Shown here: one piece after another, positions 1 to 11,141 of the stretch | Position numbering within the stretch: position 1 is the stretch's first letter | How the letters are laid out: the number at the start of each line of letters is the position of its first letter | Assembly (NCBI GenBank): GCA_022036555.1 | Contig: CM039133.1 | Location: forward strand, 44,964,718 to 45,028,717 | Source: Microstegium vimineum | Taxonomy: Eukaryota; Streptophyta; Magnoliopsida; Poales; Poaceae | Length of the DNA stretch: 64,000 nucleotides | Direction: 5' to 3' | The notes under the pieces: generated by a model | What the model was told of the DNA's origin: nothing | Database searches by the model: none | What the model saw: only the letters and a program-made list of their open reading frames with translations | Program-made: the position numbers and the translations under genes

Positions 1-198
1 AGAGAATCAATCCCTTCATTATGCATAGGAAATACAACACACACCAACACCCCCACAGGCCACAGCTAGCTTTTGTTCATTTCTTCCAAATTGTCAAAGC
101 ATGACCTTTTTTTGTTGGGAAGCTTTATAAGTTAATTGTCATAGGAAGTACTTCTTTGAACTAAGCCAAACAACTACTGAAAACTATCTTGTTTTCAG

Positions 199-2756
199 GA
201 TATAAGAATAGAGCTTCGGTCAGCACAAAAATTTAGTGTTGCTCGGAAACAAGAAAATAGGGCAAGAAACCGCTACACTGATGTGTTGCCATGTAAGCCC
301 CTGGACTTGTACAAGGTTGCAGGTGTAGATAGGAAGATCCAGTATAGAATCATTAATTTTATTTACCTTGATTTCTTTCTTTAGTTGATAGAACCAGGGT
401 ACAGCTACAGTCTTCAACAGGCAATGATTACATCAATGCTAGCCGTATAGAGGTAAAATTGGCATATTACCTTGTATTTGTTTTTTAATACATGTTACCT
501 TTTCGGTACAGTAACTCCAATCCTTGTCTGACTTGGGGCCATATAAACTTTGCAGATTGCTGGCAAAAAGCAAACAAAATTCATTTCTACTCAAGGACCG
601 CTAGCCAATACGATTGAGGATTTTTGGCAGATGGTATATGAGAATCACTGTCCTCTGATTGTTATGGTCACCAAATTTGATGGTTTAAAGGTGCTAATAT
701 ACAAAACATAATCTTGTTGTTTGAACTTGAAATTTATTGGCTATTTTCTCTTAATTGATAATAGACTATTAAATAGTATCCACGTTCAAATAATTGCAGT
801 GCGATGATTATCTACCATTGAGCAAGGAACAGGATACTTTTGGAAAATTTAGCATTAAGATCACAAAGACCAGGAAAGATGGTCAGTTAATGTTGCGTGG
901 TGTGGAGATTCAACGGGATGAGGTGAATATATAAAAAAGTCTGTTGTTTACATACTTTCTGTTCTAGGTAAAGTGTAAGCTGGGCAGGTCCACCATGAAG
1001 TCTGTACTATTCTGTATTTTACATCATAGTGTATATATTTAAATATGGAGAGTTATTCTTGTGCCAATAAGCATAGAAAGACGGACTTGAGTTCAGCTTC
1101 TGTAGGAGCTTCTAGTGTGCGTAAGCATTTCCCTTAGGCCATGTTCGGTTATCTCGGAACTAACCAATCCGGCTAGGAATGCATGTGTAATTTGTATAAG
1201 GACCGGAATAATTCCGGCCAGAAACGACCCATTCCGAAGAAAGCGAGCGAGGCCTTATGCAGAAAAGTCTTTCTGGTTAAATTAGATCTGACATTTACAC
1301 TAGTCATGGATATACTTTCTGGTCAACCTAGGGTGCTCATGCATACTTATGCTGTAGTGAAGGTTTTAGTGTAATATTTTTGGGCCTTTTACCTATCATA
1401 GGCAAATCATTGCAAAACGTACTGGTGTCTGGTAACATGTGATTAGTTAGTGAGATCAGATGCCAAATCTCGCTGGGATAGTATTTCCAGGCCACCATAT
1501 GTATTATTGCTGAGTGAGATGCCAAATCTTCTTTCCGCAGACTCTTTGGCTGGTAGTTGTCTCCTCATTTTCTTCCTTAAGTTCTTTTATGTTCCTCACG
1601 TTTTTATCTTCTTTCCTTGGCATAATGGTATTGGAATTGTTGCAATTTTTTTTTGCTGAATCTTTATATTATTGAATTTTTCTCCTTTCTGAATCTTTAT
1701 GTTGCAGTCAGATGAAGTGCGATCTCTTCTCCACATTGAGTATTCGGATTGGCCTGACCATGGGGTGCCAAACAGCAGTACTGATGTAAGAAGAATTCTA
1801 AAAAGGTTGTATCCCATTCAAAGAGAACAGTCAATAGTTGCGCATTGCAGGTTTGTTTCAAATCATGAAATCGATGTTATGCTTTTTTTTTTGTGTGTGT
1901 AAATGCCTTGCTTTCTGGTGTGACCTTTCCTATATGGATATACACCATCTTAGTAAAGTGCTTTCACTTTCTGCAGTGCAGGCATCGGAAGAACAGGTGC
2001 TTATATCACCATTCATAATACAATAGATAGGATTTTACTTGGAGAACAGGGGGCTGTTGATATTGTTGAAACTGTCAAAAAATTTAGATCACAGCGACCT
2101 GGAATGGTCCAAACAGAGGTATGTTTGATCTTCCATAATCCTCACATGCACAGAGTAGCTTCCATATAGTGTCGTGAGTACTTGCTTACCAAAAAACTTC
2201 AGAAAGCAGCTGCTCACATGATGGTGATTGTTAACTTTTTTTTATGCTGAACTAGAATTAGTGAATGCATGGTTGTTGATAGCTATACTCTAAATTTGAA
2301 CTTTAACTATAGTTTTAGAAGTGGTTCTGAATTATTTGTGTTATATAAAAGTGGAGTTTTCTGGTGGAGGTGATAGATAGATATTCTTTTGCTTGTTATT
2401 TTTTAATTGTAGTGTGCAGCTAGCAGTTGCTCTGCTAGGGGTACATGGGAGTTGGGATATTCTGATCACTATAGGTCTTTGTCAAATTATATTCTCCTTT
2501 GATTGAGCAATTCTGAAGAACAACACATTCCCAAATGACTTTTCTTCTGCTTTGCAGGAACAATACAAGTTTTGCTACCAGGCAATCACAGATGAACTGA
2601 AAGATCTTGTGTCGGGTCAAAACATTGAACCACTTTCGAGGTAGGTCTCATGTGCACACTTGTCTGTGACAAACATTTGCTTGACTGCATCAGTAGTTCC
2701 ATAACCTTTGCATATATCTTATTATTTTGGTTCTGTTTCCTGTCAGGAACGAGTAA
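199..2756 (+). CDS. PTP1: Tyrosine-specific protein phosphatase, 3' eight coding exons (5' end outside window)
   Basis: Classical cysteine phosphatase that removes phosphate from phosphotyrosine; plant PTP1 acts on MAP kinases (family knowledge). Exons joined by GT-AG introns with consistent phase: 199-292, 385-452, 556-690, 800-922, 1708-1850, 1977-2118, 2558-2640, 2747-2756, giving 265 residues to the TAA at 2754-2756. Visible motifs are NRYTDVLPF followed by NDYINAS (phosphotyrosine loop), TQGPL, the WPDHGVP acid loop in exon 5, and the signature HCSAGIGRTG. The catalytic Cys codon is at 1846-1848 and the next Ser codon is split by the intron. Exon 7 carries the Q-loop-side QTEEQYKFCYQA. 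The last exon adds only three codons including the stop. The 785-bp intron 923-1707 is the longest and may hold a small decayed MITE near 1135-1260. Positions 1-198 read as the preceding intron. No lesion was seen, so it is probably functional. Confidence 0.93.
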
Positions 2757-4338
2757 TGCCAGCAGTGACGCTGTACTGACGTATATCTGACTGCATGATG
2801 CCCCTTTACTTGCTCTATTCTTCTTCAAGCTTCGGTATTAGCCTTCATGTACAGCATGAAGGCTGATAATGTTGCGTTTGGTCTGGAGTCTGAAGCTTTT
2901 CTAACATTCCCTGGTCTCAAGTAATTGGGGTTTGATGAATATGTCCAACCTTCTGTGATCTAACATTCCCTGGATCACATAAAGATCAGTAGACTTCATT
3001 ATTCTGTCCCTTAATTAGAATTTAGATCGATGATGTTAGGATATCAAATATTGATTGTGCATCATCGCCCCCCAGATTGTATTTTTGGTTAATTGTGTAT
3101 ACACGAAATATAATGCACGGGAAAGATTTGATATTGGTATGATCCAGATTGTGCGTCGTTTCCAGGAAAGATTGACGTGCGCACTATTCAGTCAAATATT
3201 CAGGTATGATCCATTGTTGGTGACTTGGTGTAACAAGTTCGTTATCACCAGGTTTGTGTGTTGAAGAGGGGTTTTGGTCAATGGAATCGTGCAAAGTAGA
3301 CAAAGCTGGACGTGATCCGTCCCCTAATACACCGTGGAAGCTTATTGGGTTTAGCTCAGAACTTACGAAACGCATTCTAATTGACTTCCTGTAGCAGCAA
3401 GAAGCTTACCCTGCATGGCAGCATTGGTATATGAAAGTGTAGCGTGTCCGGTGCCACCAAATGGCATGCTGGATCAGACAGTATCAGTTCAGTTCATCTG
3501 GTTGTCACGGACTGAAAGTAGAAGCGAGCCTAAATTTTCATACAACGACACTCAATCTCAAGCAGATACGTGAACGACATTTTCTGAAAAGAGTTGAGAG
3601 TCTTCTATTGGGAATAGGTCATGCACTGCATGTTCAGCTCAAAGAAAAGGTGCAACGACTGAATGGCATTGCATATTGGAGTAATTTTTCTTTTTTTGAA
3701 GTGATAAGCGATTAAGCGTAGCCTATGCAAATGGTAAACACCTGAGGTGCTGTTTGGTTGAATTATTTTGCTCCGTAGACAGTTCTGCCGCCATCTCATT
3801 CTGTAAATCGCGTTTGGCTGGTTCTGAATGTAATCTATTCCCAGTGTGACCTGATACAATGTAATCTCATTTTGCATCAGTTTATTCATTTGTGCGTATC
3901 GTTCATGGTTGGAATTAAAACAAGAAAGTGGGCTAAACACATTTGCCACCAAATGCAAAATCAATATGGGAACCTTCGCAGCTTTCCTGGATCTCTGAAG
4001 AAGTAGCATGGCCAATGGCATGCTGAACCAGAAAACATATAATAGTGGGGTCTGACAGAAACACACACTACACTCACAGATAAAAGTAAAAGCTATATAT
4101 TGCCTCAGTTTTCAAATAGCAAGATAATCGATCTGGACCAGATTTTGGGACGACCTTTTCTGAAAACAAGGGTTCTGAAGCTTCTATTGGATACAGATCA
4201 CGCGCGCATGCTATAAGCTGAAAAGAAAAGGCAAGCAGCACTCTGCGACGAAGCATGCTTGCTTGCAAGCCTTTATTACCACCATTGTAGTGAGAACTTG
4301 TGATGCATCGCACTCAGGGCTAGACACTAGGGTGCTAG
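2757..4338. other. Intergenic region between PTP1 and dirigent gene, with a diverged local duplication
   Basis: The first part is the probable 3' UTR of the phosphatase gene. Two stretches, about 3455-3662 and 4007-4245, resemble each other: both start near 'aatggcatgctg' and both later contain an 'acgac.ttttctgaaaa' block followed by 'cttctattgg' and 'agaaaagg'. The second copy lies in the probable 3' UTR of the dirigent gene, so the first may be left from an old tandem copy of that 3' end. No open gene was recognised. Confidence 0.4.
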
Positions 4339-4974
4339 CTAGTGCATGACGACGTAGACGTCGTACTCGACGGTGGCATCGCCGGTGTTGAAGTCAATCC
4401 AGTGGGTGCGCAGGAGCGCGTATCCCCGAGCGAAGCGGAACGCGCCGGTGCCACCGACGACGGGGAGCTCACGGACGGCGTCGAGAGGGCAGTTACGGCC
4501 GAGCAGCGCGAGCGTGCTGCCGTTGTAGTCCCCCGCCGTGAATACCAGGTTCATGGCCTGAAGGAATCCGAGCTTGGCCTGGTCGGACCCCATGTACAGA
4601 CCCTGGGCGCGGCCGATGACGGCGGAGCCCTGCTGCAGGTCGGGCCCCTCCGTCAGCGGGTCGTCCATCACGTTCACCATCCCGAATATTGGCGACGGCG
4701 ACGACAACGGCGGGCTCACCACCCGCACCGCTGTTGGGGACTTTCCGCTCACCGTGTCGTGGAAGTAGAAGTGCAGGTGCGTCGGCGTAGCGGCGTCGGC
4801 GGTGCCGGCCTTCGCACGCCGCTTCCCCGCGTGGTGGTCGACGGCGGCGGTAGTAGTAGTAGGCTCGCTGTCTTGCAGCTGGGCCTCGACGGCTGCTAGT
4901 GCCAGTATGAGCAAGAGCAGGAACGTCGTCGTCATCGTCGTCGTCGTCACTGATCCTTTCAGCTTGACGGCCAT
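4339..4974 (-). CDS. Dirigent protein, secreted
   Basis: Dirigent proteins steer stereoselective coupling of monolignol radicals to lignans or act in cell-wall and defence phenolics, outside the cell. The 211-residue single-exon frame has a hydrophobic signal peptide at about residues 10-31 (LLLLILALAAVEA), a Thr-rich linker, then a dirigent domain at about 66-209. Family motifs are HFYFHD (68-73), DDPLTEGPD (104-112), GRAQGLY (121-127) and GGTGAFRFARGYA (184-196). The start is the ATG at 4972-4974. The open frame can be extended upstream only through a non-ATG codon, and a TATA box at 5037-5044 places transcription start just upstream of this ATG. Length and domain order are normal for the family. 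Which product it makes cannot be read from sequence. Confidence 0.92.
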   Translation of the reverse strand: MAVKLKGSVTTTTMTTTFLLLLILALAAVEAQLQDSEPTTTTAAVDHHAGKRRAKAGTADAATPTHLHFYFHDTVSGKSPTAVRVVSPPLSSPSPIFGMVNVMDDPLTEGPDLQQGSAVIGRAQGLYMGSDQAKLGFLQAMNLVFTAGDYNGSTLALLGRNCPLDAVRELPVVGGTGAFRFARGYALLRTHWIDFNTGDATVEYDVYVVMH

Positions 4975-5036
4975 TGTTGATGTTGGCTGCTGTGTGAAGT
5001 GTTGTAGTGTCAAGCAAGTGTGTGAGTGTGACTAGA

Positions 5037-5044
5037 GTTTATAG
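5037..5044 (-). promoter_or_regulatory. TATA box of the dirigent gene
   Basis: CTATAAAC on the minus strand lies about 63 bp upstream of the chosen ATG, a normal plant spacing that leaves a short 5' UTR of roughly 30-40 bases. It argues against the longer non-ATG extension of the reading frame. Confidence 0.6.
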
Positions 5045-6190
5045 TGGAAATGTGGAATGGAGTTGTTTGTAGGTGTGAAAAAAGATTGGTGACACGTTGC
5101 AAGAATACGAACAAAGCGGGACTAGTGGTAGGGCTCGCGCGGCAATACTTTACTTTGCTTGGCCAGCCATGAAAGGCACCACAACAATTTCATCAACAAA
5201 AGAAAGGCAGCACACCACTGGATGGACTCTCTGGTAGTGGGGACTGGGGAGCACAAATGCAGAAGGAGCAGATCGCATTCGCGAATGAATACGAATTGCT
5301 TGTCATTCTTGGAGGTGATCGATCGAGTTTGAGACTATTTCTCAGCGGATCGATGCTCATCAGTTCTCCGTGCTCTTGTCGGTGGAACGCAAACGCAACG
5401 GTAGAGAAAGGCACAACAGTTCTGAGAGGGGACGAATCAATTGTTTCTTTTCTCGTTTGTCCATGCTGTGCTTCGCTTCCACGCAAACGGTAATTATCCA
5501 GCGTTCGATCTGACCTGATTCGGTTAGGTAGATTTCCATGTGTGTGCATCGATTCAATATAATGGCACCACTCGAAGGCGGATGCTGCGTGCTATATATA
5601 GCTAGACAGATACTACAGAGGCATGGACTTTTATTGACTACAAATAAATTTACCGGCTACTAGACTGTGCTCAGACGCTCATTACAAATTCTTTTTTACT
5701 CATAGTACTTGTTAAACTGCAACCATGCATTATTACGGTATGGTCATTAACTGGCTATATTTTCTTTGTTACCACCTTCTCGCAAAAATCTTCAAGCATA
5801 TGTTCCTGAACAAACTCTCTTGGTTAAAAAAAAAATGTCACCAATCAAACACCATGGATCAGATTTTGTTTTTGTAGAGCCAGATGTTAAAGCGGATTTT
5901 TTTTTTGCGACGATGTTAAAGTGGAATTATGGGAGCTTATGGAAGCTCAAGAGTCTATTGATTCCCCCCTTTGGTTCTACACACACGTGAATGTTGCTGT
6001 TGAAGATTAATGGGTGGATTTGAGAGGAATTTGGGATTTGAGAGAGAAAGGGGAAGAACAGTGAAGTTGGGGAAGAACTGTCTGGATCGATCTTCACGAT
6101 CCTTCTCAGATACTCCATTATATTTTTATCCTATTTTACATTTTATTCCTTAATTCTAATTATATTTACAACTTACACCAACAATCCCCC

Positions 6191-6660
6191 TCAAGATGGG
6201 GCAAAGACATCATACATACCCATCTTGCTACCAAATGAAGAGAAAGTCTTTTCAGGTAAACCTTTGGTCAAAATATCAGCTATCTGGCTAGCTGACTTTA
6301 CATAAGGTAGGCAAATAATTCCTCTATCCAACTTCTCCTTAATAAAGTGACGGTCGATCTCAATATGCTTGGTTCTATCATGATGAACAGGATTGTTAGA
6401 TATATCAATAGCCGCTTTGTTGTCACAGTATAGCATCAAGGGCCCACTCTCAAATAATCTCAATTCAGTTAGAAGAATCTTCAGTTACAACAGCTCACAC
6501 ACACACCATGAGTCATAGCACGAAACTCTGCCTCAGCTGTAGACCGTTCTACAACACTTTGTTTTTTACTTCGCCATGCAACTAGATTACCTCCAACAAA
6601 GGTACAATACCCAGAAGTTGATCGTCTATCATCCAAAGAGCCAGCCCAATCAGCATCGGT
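6191..6660 (-). pseudogene. Copia RNase H domain, frameshifted
   Basis: After the stop at 6661 the minus strand still encodes DADWAGSLDDRRSTSGY and STAEAEFRA, then breaks near 6480-6490. It resumes in another frame at 6463 with LYCDNKAAIDI, the RTKHIEIDRHFI block and the DILTKGLP ending typical of Copia RNase H. The lesions mark it as dead. Confidence 0.8.
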
Positions 6661-7156
6661 CTAGCACTCAACTTGTAGACTTTCTTGTTTAGTGTATAAA
6701 AGACCCCTCCCTGGGCTACTCTTAAGATACCTCAAAATGCGATAGACAACATCCATATGAGATGATCTGGGATCATGCATAAATTGACTCACCACACTTA
6801 CTGCAAAGACAATATCAGGTCTTGTGTGAGAGAGATATATAAGCCTTCCAACTAGTCTCTGGTAGCATTCTTTATCCACCGGAGTACCAACATCTTTACT
6901 TAAGCGACAATTTTGCTCAATAGGAGTGGCTGCAGGACGACATCCGAGCATTCCGGTTTCCTTTAGTAGATCCAAAACATATTTTCTTTGAGATAGAAAC
7001 ATCCCTTTTGGTCCACGGGAGATTTCAATTCCAAGAAAATATTTCAATTGCCCCAAATCCTTTACTTCAAACTCTTGAGCAAGATATTTCTTCAAATTGA
7101 TAATCTCAGCAATGTCATTCCCAATAATCACAATATCATCCACGTATACTATTGAT
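6661..7156 (-). pseudogene. Copia reverse transcriptase fragment
   Basis: The frame opens at the catalytic YVDD motif and continues through FEVKDLGQLKYFLGIEI, KYVLDLL, ATPIE and RLIYLSHTRPDI, all standard for the C-terminal half of Copia RT. The N-terminal half is missing because the 55-bp repeat is joined directly upstream of YVDD. A TAG at 6661-6663 interrupts the frame just before the RNase H segment. Not functional. Confidence 0.85.
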
Positions 7157-7211
7157 AAGCTCAAGAGTCTATTGATTCCCCCCTTTGGTTCTACACGCAC
7201 GTGAATGTTGC

Positions 7212-7973
7212 AAATATAATTAGTTAGTAGCCTTCATCGCATCATGCATTGGAATGGATCTATATTATTGAAATATATTTGTAACAATACTAAGCCCTTT
7301 AAATGCAGATCAGGAAGGAGCCACGTACTTTGGGCTGGTTTTGCTATGAAACCTGTTCATGAAGCTATGCTAACGGTTTCTTGTCTTACTCCTTGGCCAA
7401 TACCTGGTACAAATTCCTCTTTTCCTACCATAAAGCTTTGCATATATGCACACACATACATCCTCTGAAACTTTGTGGTACTCTGTTCTTACTAAACCTA
7501 AGCACACCTCTTTTCACATGAAGAAACAAAATCTCACGAGTATATATATATTTTTTTTAGTATTGAAGAAGATGGCAACATCGTACTTGGAGCCTTGCAG
7601 TTAGAGCACGCTGTCATCGCAAATTTGCCGGGCCACACATCTTCCCAGAGAGTATTGAAGAGGCAATAAAAGATGAGTTCCAAGTTACATTCGAAATCCA
7701 AAATATATATCACTACCTGTAACATGTTCTTATGCAGTCCACTTTAACCAAAACTTGAAGTTATAATTAATCAATATATGTACAAATCTGGCCACTACTT
7801 ACGTACTCTAAATTTGCATCCGCGCAGGAGACCTAACTTTTTACTGGCACTAGGATAAGTGTCCTGTGAGCTTCAAACATGATCGGCAAGCGAGCACGCT
7901 CCGCTGTCGCACTGCGTCTCCCCGGCGGCCGCCTTGCCATGGCCGTCGTCACCGGCGAACTTGGCACCCTTGG
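7212..7973. other. Intergenic, nothing recognised
   Basis: AT-rich sequence between the Copia fragment and the RING-H2 gene. Short frames on both strands match no family I know. The part from about 7860 should hold the 3' UTR of the RING-H2 gene. Confidence 0.4.
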
Positions 7974-9080
7974 CTAGCACGTCGCCGTCGGCCTCACCGC
8001 GGCGCACGGTGCCCCACGCCGGGAGCCTCGCGGCGGAGAAGGTGCGCGCGAGGAGGGACATATTGGGCCACCGTCCAGAGTTGCCGAGCCGGACGCTCCT
8101 TCCATTGCGGACCACGCCGCCACCGAAGCCGCTCGCAGACCGGTCTGGTGGTGGACGCTCGCAGACCGCCGGAGGTTGCCCGCCGCGACGGCTTCCCGGA
8201 GAACGTGCTCTGGCAGCCTCAGCGTGTAGCGCTCCGAATCCCAGTCCGAGGTGGCAGAAGGCGAGTGGCCCGTGGTGTGCGAGCGCGGGAACAACTGCGC
8301 GGGACTGGGGCGCCGGCCGGACCCCGACTTGGTTCGCAGCGCGCGCTTGACGCTGCCGATTCGTAGCAGCTCGGCGGCCTCCTCCCTCCTGACCCTCTGC
8401 TCCTCCTCCTCTGCTGCTGCTGTCTCCCCGGCAGTGGCATGGGCCACCTCTGCTGCTGCAGGGACGATGACGACGACGACAGGCGGCGGGATGATGGGTT
8501 GGCCGTCGTGGTCCGTGGCCGGAACGACGACAGCAGCGTCGGGGCCGGTGAGGACGGAGCGGCAGACGGGGCAGGTGACGTGCGACGCGAGCCAGGCGTC
8601 GATGCAGTCGACGTGGAACGCGTGGGCGCACGATGGCAGGAGGAGCCGGAGCCTGTCGCCGTCGTCGAACTCGCTGAGGCACACGGCGCACTCGAGCGCG
8701 CCGCCGCCTTCCTTGTGCGCCTTGACGTCGGCGTAAGCCATGGTCGGGAACGACTCGAGCACGGCGCGGTCGAGGCCGCGGTGCGTCCTCCTGGACCGCG
8801 ACGCCGCGTAGGTGGTGAGCCCGAGGCCCGGGAGCCCCAGGTGCAGAGGGAAGTGGTGGTGGTCGGGCCCGCCACGGCCAAGTGGGGGGCCTGCGCACCG
8901 GCGGAGGTAGATGGAGAAGAAGCCGAGTAGGAAGAAAGCTGTGATGAGCACCACCATGGCGATCGCCATCGACGGGTTGAAGTTCTTCGGGTTGAAGTAG
9001 TCTGGCCCTTTCCCCCGCGGCGCGCCGTCCCACGGAGTCGACGGCGGCGAGAAGTAGAAGCAGGAGACGGCGGCGGTCAT
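7974..9080 (-). CDS. ATL-family RING-H2 E3 ubiquitin ligase
   Basis: Membrane-anchored E3 ligase that transfers ubiquitin from E2 to substrates; ATL proteins often act in defence and carbon/nitrogen signalling (family knowledge). The 368-residue intronless frame has one hydrophobic segment at about 38-60 (AMVVLITAFFLLGFF), the ATL hallmark GLD at 102-104, and a RING-H2 finger with C131, C134, C151, H153, H156, C159, C170 and C173. The finger includes the DAWL signature around the conserved Trp. The C-terminal half is Ala/Arg/Ser-rich and variable, as in ATL proteins. The ATG at 9078-9080 precedes the membrane segment by a normal short N-terminus. The first Cys-pair spacer is 16 residues, one more than commonly quoted. 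A larger frame over the same bases lacks these motifs. Expected location is plasma membrane or endomembrane with the RING in the cytosol. Confidence 0.93.
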   Translation of the reverse strand: MTAAVSCFYFSPPSTPWDGAPRGKGPDYFNPKNFNPSMAIAMVVLITAFFLLGFFSIYLRRCAGPPLGRGGPDHHHFPLHLGLPGLGLTTYAASRSRRTHRGLDRAVLESFPTMAYADVKAHKEGGGALECAVCLSEFDDGDRLRLLLPSCAHAFHVDCIDAWLASHVTCPVCRSVLTGPDAAVVVPATDHDGQPIIPPPVVVVIVPAAAEVAHATAGETAAAEEEEQRVRREEAAELLRIGSVKRALRTKSGSGRRPSPAQLFPRSHTTGHSPSATSDWDSERYTLRLPEHVLREAVAAGNLRRSASVHHQTGLRAASVAAWSAMEGASGSATLDGGPICPSSRAPSPPRGSRRGAPCAAVRPTATC

Positions 9081-9794
9081 TGATCGGGCCCATGTAGCTA
9101 AGCTAGCTACCTGTCTGGGCTGGGGCCGGACGGAAGGTGGCCTCGATCTGTCCTGTCCCCTCGATCGTCTCCTTTTTGCCTTTCCGGTGGGAGTATTAAT
9201 GGAGATCGAGTCGAGTGGCGAGCTACTCCTACATCGATCAAGTTAGCTCAGCCGGTTCCGTCGTTTTTATTTAACTTGGACTTGGATTTGGGCAAACCTA
9301 CCGCAGTGATTGCGAATGAACTGCTTGTGAGCACAAGTAGCAATGGTGGAGACCGGAGAGCTTCTAGCCGTCGGCAATGACCAAACAATGCAAACGCCTG
9401 GCTGACCTCTCTTCACCTTAGCGTGGGCAGCACAGCAAACGCAGCGATTGCTTATTGGTGCTGCATCCCACCCGTCAGTGTCAGGGTCCGATCCACCCAG
9501 TCAAACCCGGCAGCGGCAGGATCTGGACGACCGGAGGGGAAGGCCTGGGTCGTTTTTGTTTTTTCACTCTCCATGACCGGCCGGAGGTCAGTGAGAGAGA
9601 GGTCAATTAATAAAATTAAAAAAGTGGATGACCGAAAAGTCGTCCATGCATGTAGGAGTAGGAGCAAAGGAGCAGCAAAACCTGCCGTTGCACGTACGTA
9701 CAGTACAGGTGGCGGCACCGTGATGGCAACGGTGACTAATGGAAAAGGTACAAGAACCAGAACCGGACCTTGGAAGGGCAGTCAAATAAGAGGT

Positions 9795-10095
9795 TAAAAT
9801 TTAGTTCGTGTGTCACATAGATATTTAGATGATAAATATGATGACTTAACCTGAGATAATTATAAAACTAATTACACATGAGTAGAGTAATTAGTGAGAT
9901 AAAACTATTAAGCCTAGCTAATTAATCTATCATCAGATGTTTACTGTAGCATCACATTGTTAAATCATGGACTAATAGTTAGAGTTAATCGATTTATCTC
10001 ACAAATTAGCCTCAATCTCTGTAATTAGTTTTATAATTACCCTATGTTTAATACTTTAAATTAATGTCTAAATATTCGATCTTAAATAGCTTAGG
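9795..10095. mobile_element. MITE of a common grass type
   Basis: AT-rich element with inverted ends ('tagttcgtgtgtcacatag' near the left, 'tattcgatcttaaatag' near the right). Its core carries phrases such as 'aattagtgagat', 'tttactgtagcatcacattg', 'tcatggactaata' and 'ctcacaaattag' that recur in a widespread grass MITE family. No coding capacity. Confidence 0.6.
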
Positions 10096-10121
10096 ATGTA
10101 TCACTCTAGTTATCTTCCACA

Positions 10122-11141
10122 CACTACTACAAAAATGATTTTACATAGCACTTGACTTTTATTAACCGTGACGTTTTTTCACCTCAACCGCCACGGTTAA
10201 TAGGTGGCCGGAAAGCCAACCGGTTGGGGGGCACAACCGCCACGGTTAATTAACAGTGGCGGTTGCTGTTGTACAACCGCCACAGAAAATGAATTTACCG
10301 AGGCGGGCTTCTTAATTCAACCGCCTCCTAAAATAAAGGCCCAACTAGTAGCCCAAAAAGTCCAAAGTGTCGGGCTCATATATATAACATGTTAGGGTTT
10401 CTCCACTCCCTCCCCTCCCTCAGTCCACTCCTCAGCCGCCACTCCCTCCCCACCGGCGGCTCCCTCCGCCCCCTTCTTCCCTCCCCACATGCGGCGCCGC
10501 GCGGCCTCCCCTCCCCCACCGGCGGCTCCCCTCCGCCGCCCTTCCCCTTCCGGCCGGACTCCGCCGGCGCGGGAGGGCGGCGCCCCGCGCGGTCTCCCCT
10601 CCCCCACCGGCGGCCCCCTCCCTCCCCTTCCCGGCGAACCTCGCTGCTCGGCGCGGGATGGGCGGCGCGGGCCGGGCGACGGCGGACGGCGGCGCACTCG
10701 TCCTCCAACCCGGCAGCCCCTCGTCCTCCACCCCGGCGCGCCCTCTACGGCCGGATCCGGCGGAGTAGAGGCCAGATCGCGGCGGGTGGCTCGTCTCGGT
10801 GGCGGCGGCGGATCCGGCTCCACCGGCGTTGGGGACGGCGGGGCGTGGGGCCGAGGGCGGCGCGCGTGGCGCGCGACGGCGGCGGCGCGGGCGGCGCGAC
10901 CGCGGGGTGCTGCGCGGCGACGGCAGCCCAGATCCAGACCTAAAAAAGCCCAGATCCACCCTTAATCGGGTTTGGATCTGGGCTTTTTTTGTTTTTTAAA
11001 AGGATTAACCGTGACGGTTGTCCTAACATAACCGTCACGGTTAATGCCCCGATTAACCGTGACCATTGATCCGTGGCGGTTGGAAAAACCACCAGGGTTA
11101 ATCCATTTCAACCGCCACGGAAAATCATTTCTGTAGTAGTG
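10122..11141. mobile_element. Non-autonomous CACTA (En/Spm) transposon with GC-rich cargo
   Basis: The left end CACTACTACAAAAATGATTT and right end AAATCATTTCTGTAGTAGTG are near-perfect inverted repeats starting with the diagnostic CACTA. Subterminal regions at about 10160-10300 and 11005-11120 contain repeated, inverted 'accgccacggttaa' and 'aaccgtgacggtt' motifs, as expected for transposase binding in CACTA elements. The interior (10400-10930) is very GC-rich, with three or so imperfect 'caccggcggctccc' repeats. No transposase is present. The flanking triplets (aca, aga) differ by one base, so the 3-bp target duplication is imperfect. Confidence 0.85.
10942..10989. repeat. 17-bp perfect inverted repeat (hairpin) inside the CACTA element
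   Basis: AAAAAAGCCCAGATCCA at 10942-10958 is followed, after a 14-base loop, by its exact complement ending in TTTTTT at 10989. It lies at the border between the GC-rich cargo and the right subterminal repeats. On either strand it would give a stem ending in a U run. Confidence 0.8.

Larger units (their letters stand above)
5943..7211 (-). mobile_element. Deleted Copia retrotransposon fragment bracketed by a 55-bp direct repeat
   Basis: On the minus strand this holds, in order: a 55-bp repeat (7157-7211), the second half of a Copia reverse transcriptase, an RNase H domain, a polypurine tract (GAGGGGGA near 6185-6192), an LTR start TGTTGGTGTAAG at 6183, about 180 bp of LTR, and the second 55-bp repeat (5943-5997, one mismatch). 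The simplest reading is that the repeats are the last part of the two LTRs and that most of the 5' LTR, primer site, gag, integrase and early RT were deleted. Without a full family copy the outer ends are uncertain. Confidence 0.7.

Noticed and set aside
1183..1659. Small ORFs in the long PTP1 intron
   Set aside because: No homology recognised, and the position between exons 4 and 5 with good splice sites explains the region as an intron.
4342..4899. 185-codon plus frame over the dirigent gene
   Set aside because: Reverse-strand shadow of the dirigent coding sequence.
4975..5013. Upstream extension of the dirigent frame to 5013
   Set aside because: It begins with TTG, not ATG, and lies at the expected transcription start relative to the TATA box. 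The ATG at 4974 begins a good signal peptide.
7873..9093. 406-codon minus frame over the RING-H2 gene
   Set aside because: No domain, Arg/Pro-rich, non-ATG context. It is the shadow of the 368-codon ATL frame, which carries the RING ligands and membrane segment.
10389..10943. Pro-rich frame in the CACTA element as a protein gene
   Set aside because: All six frames are open because of GC bias. The residues are low-complexity and follow short DNA repeats.
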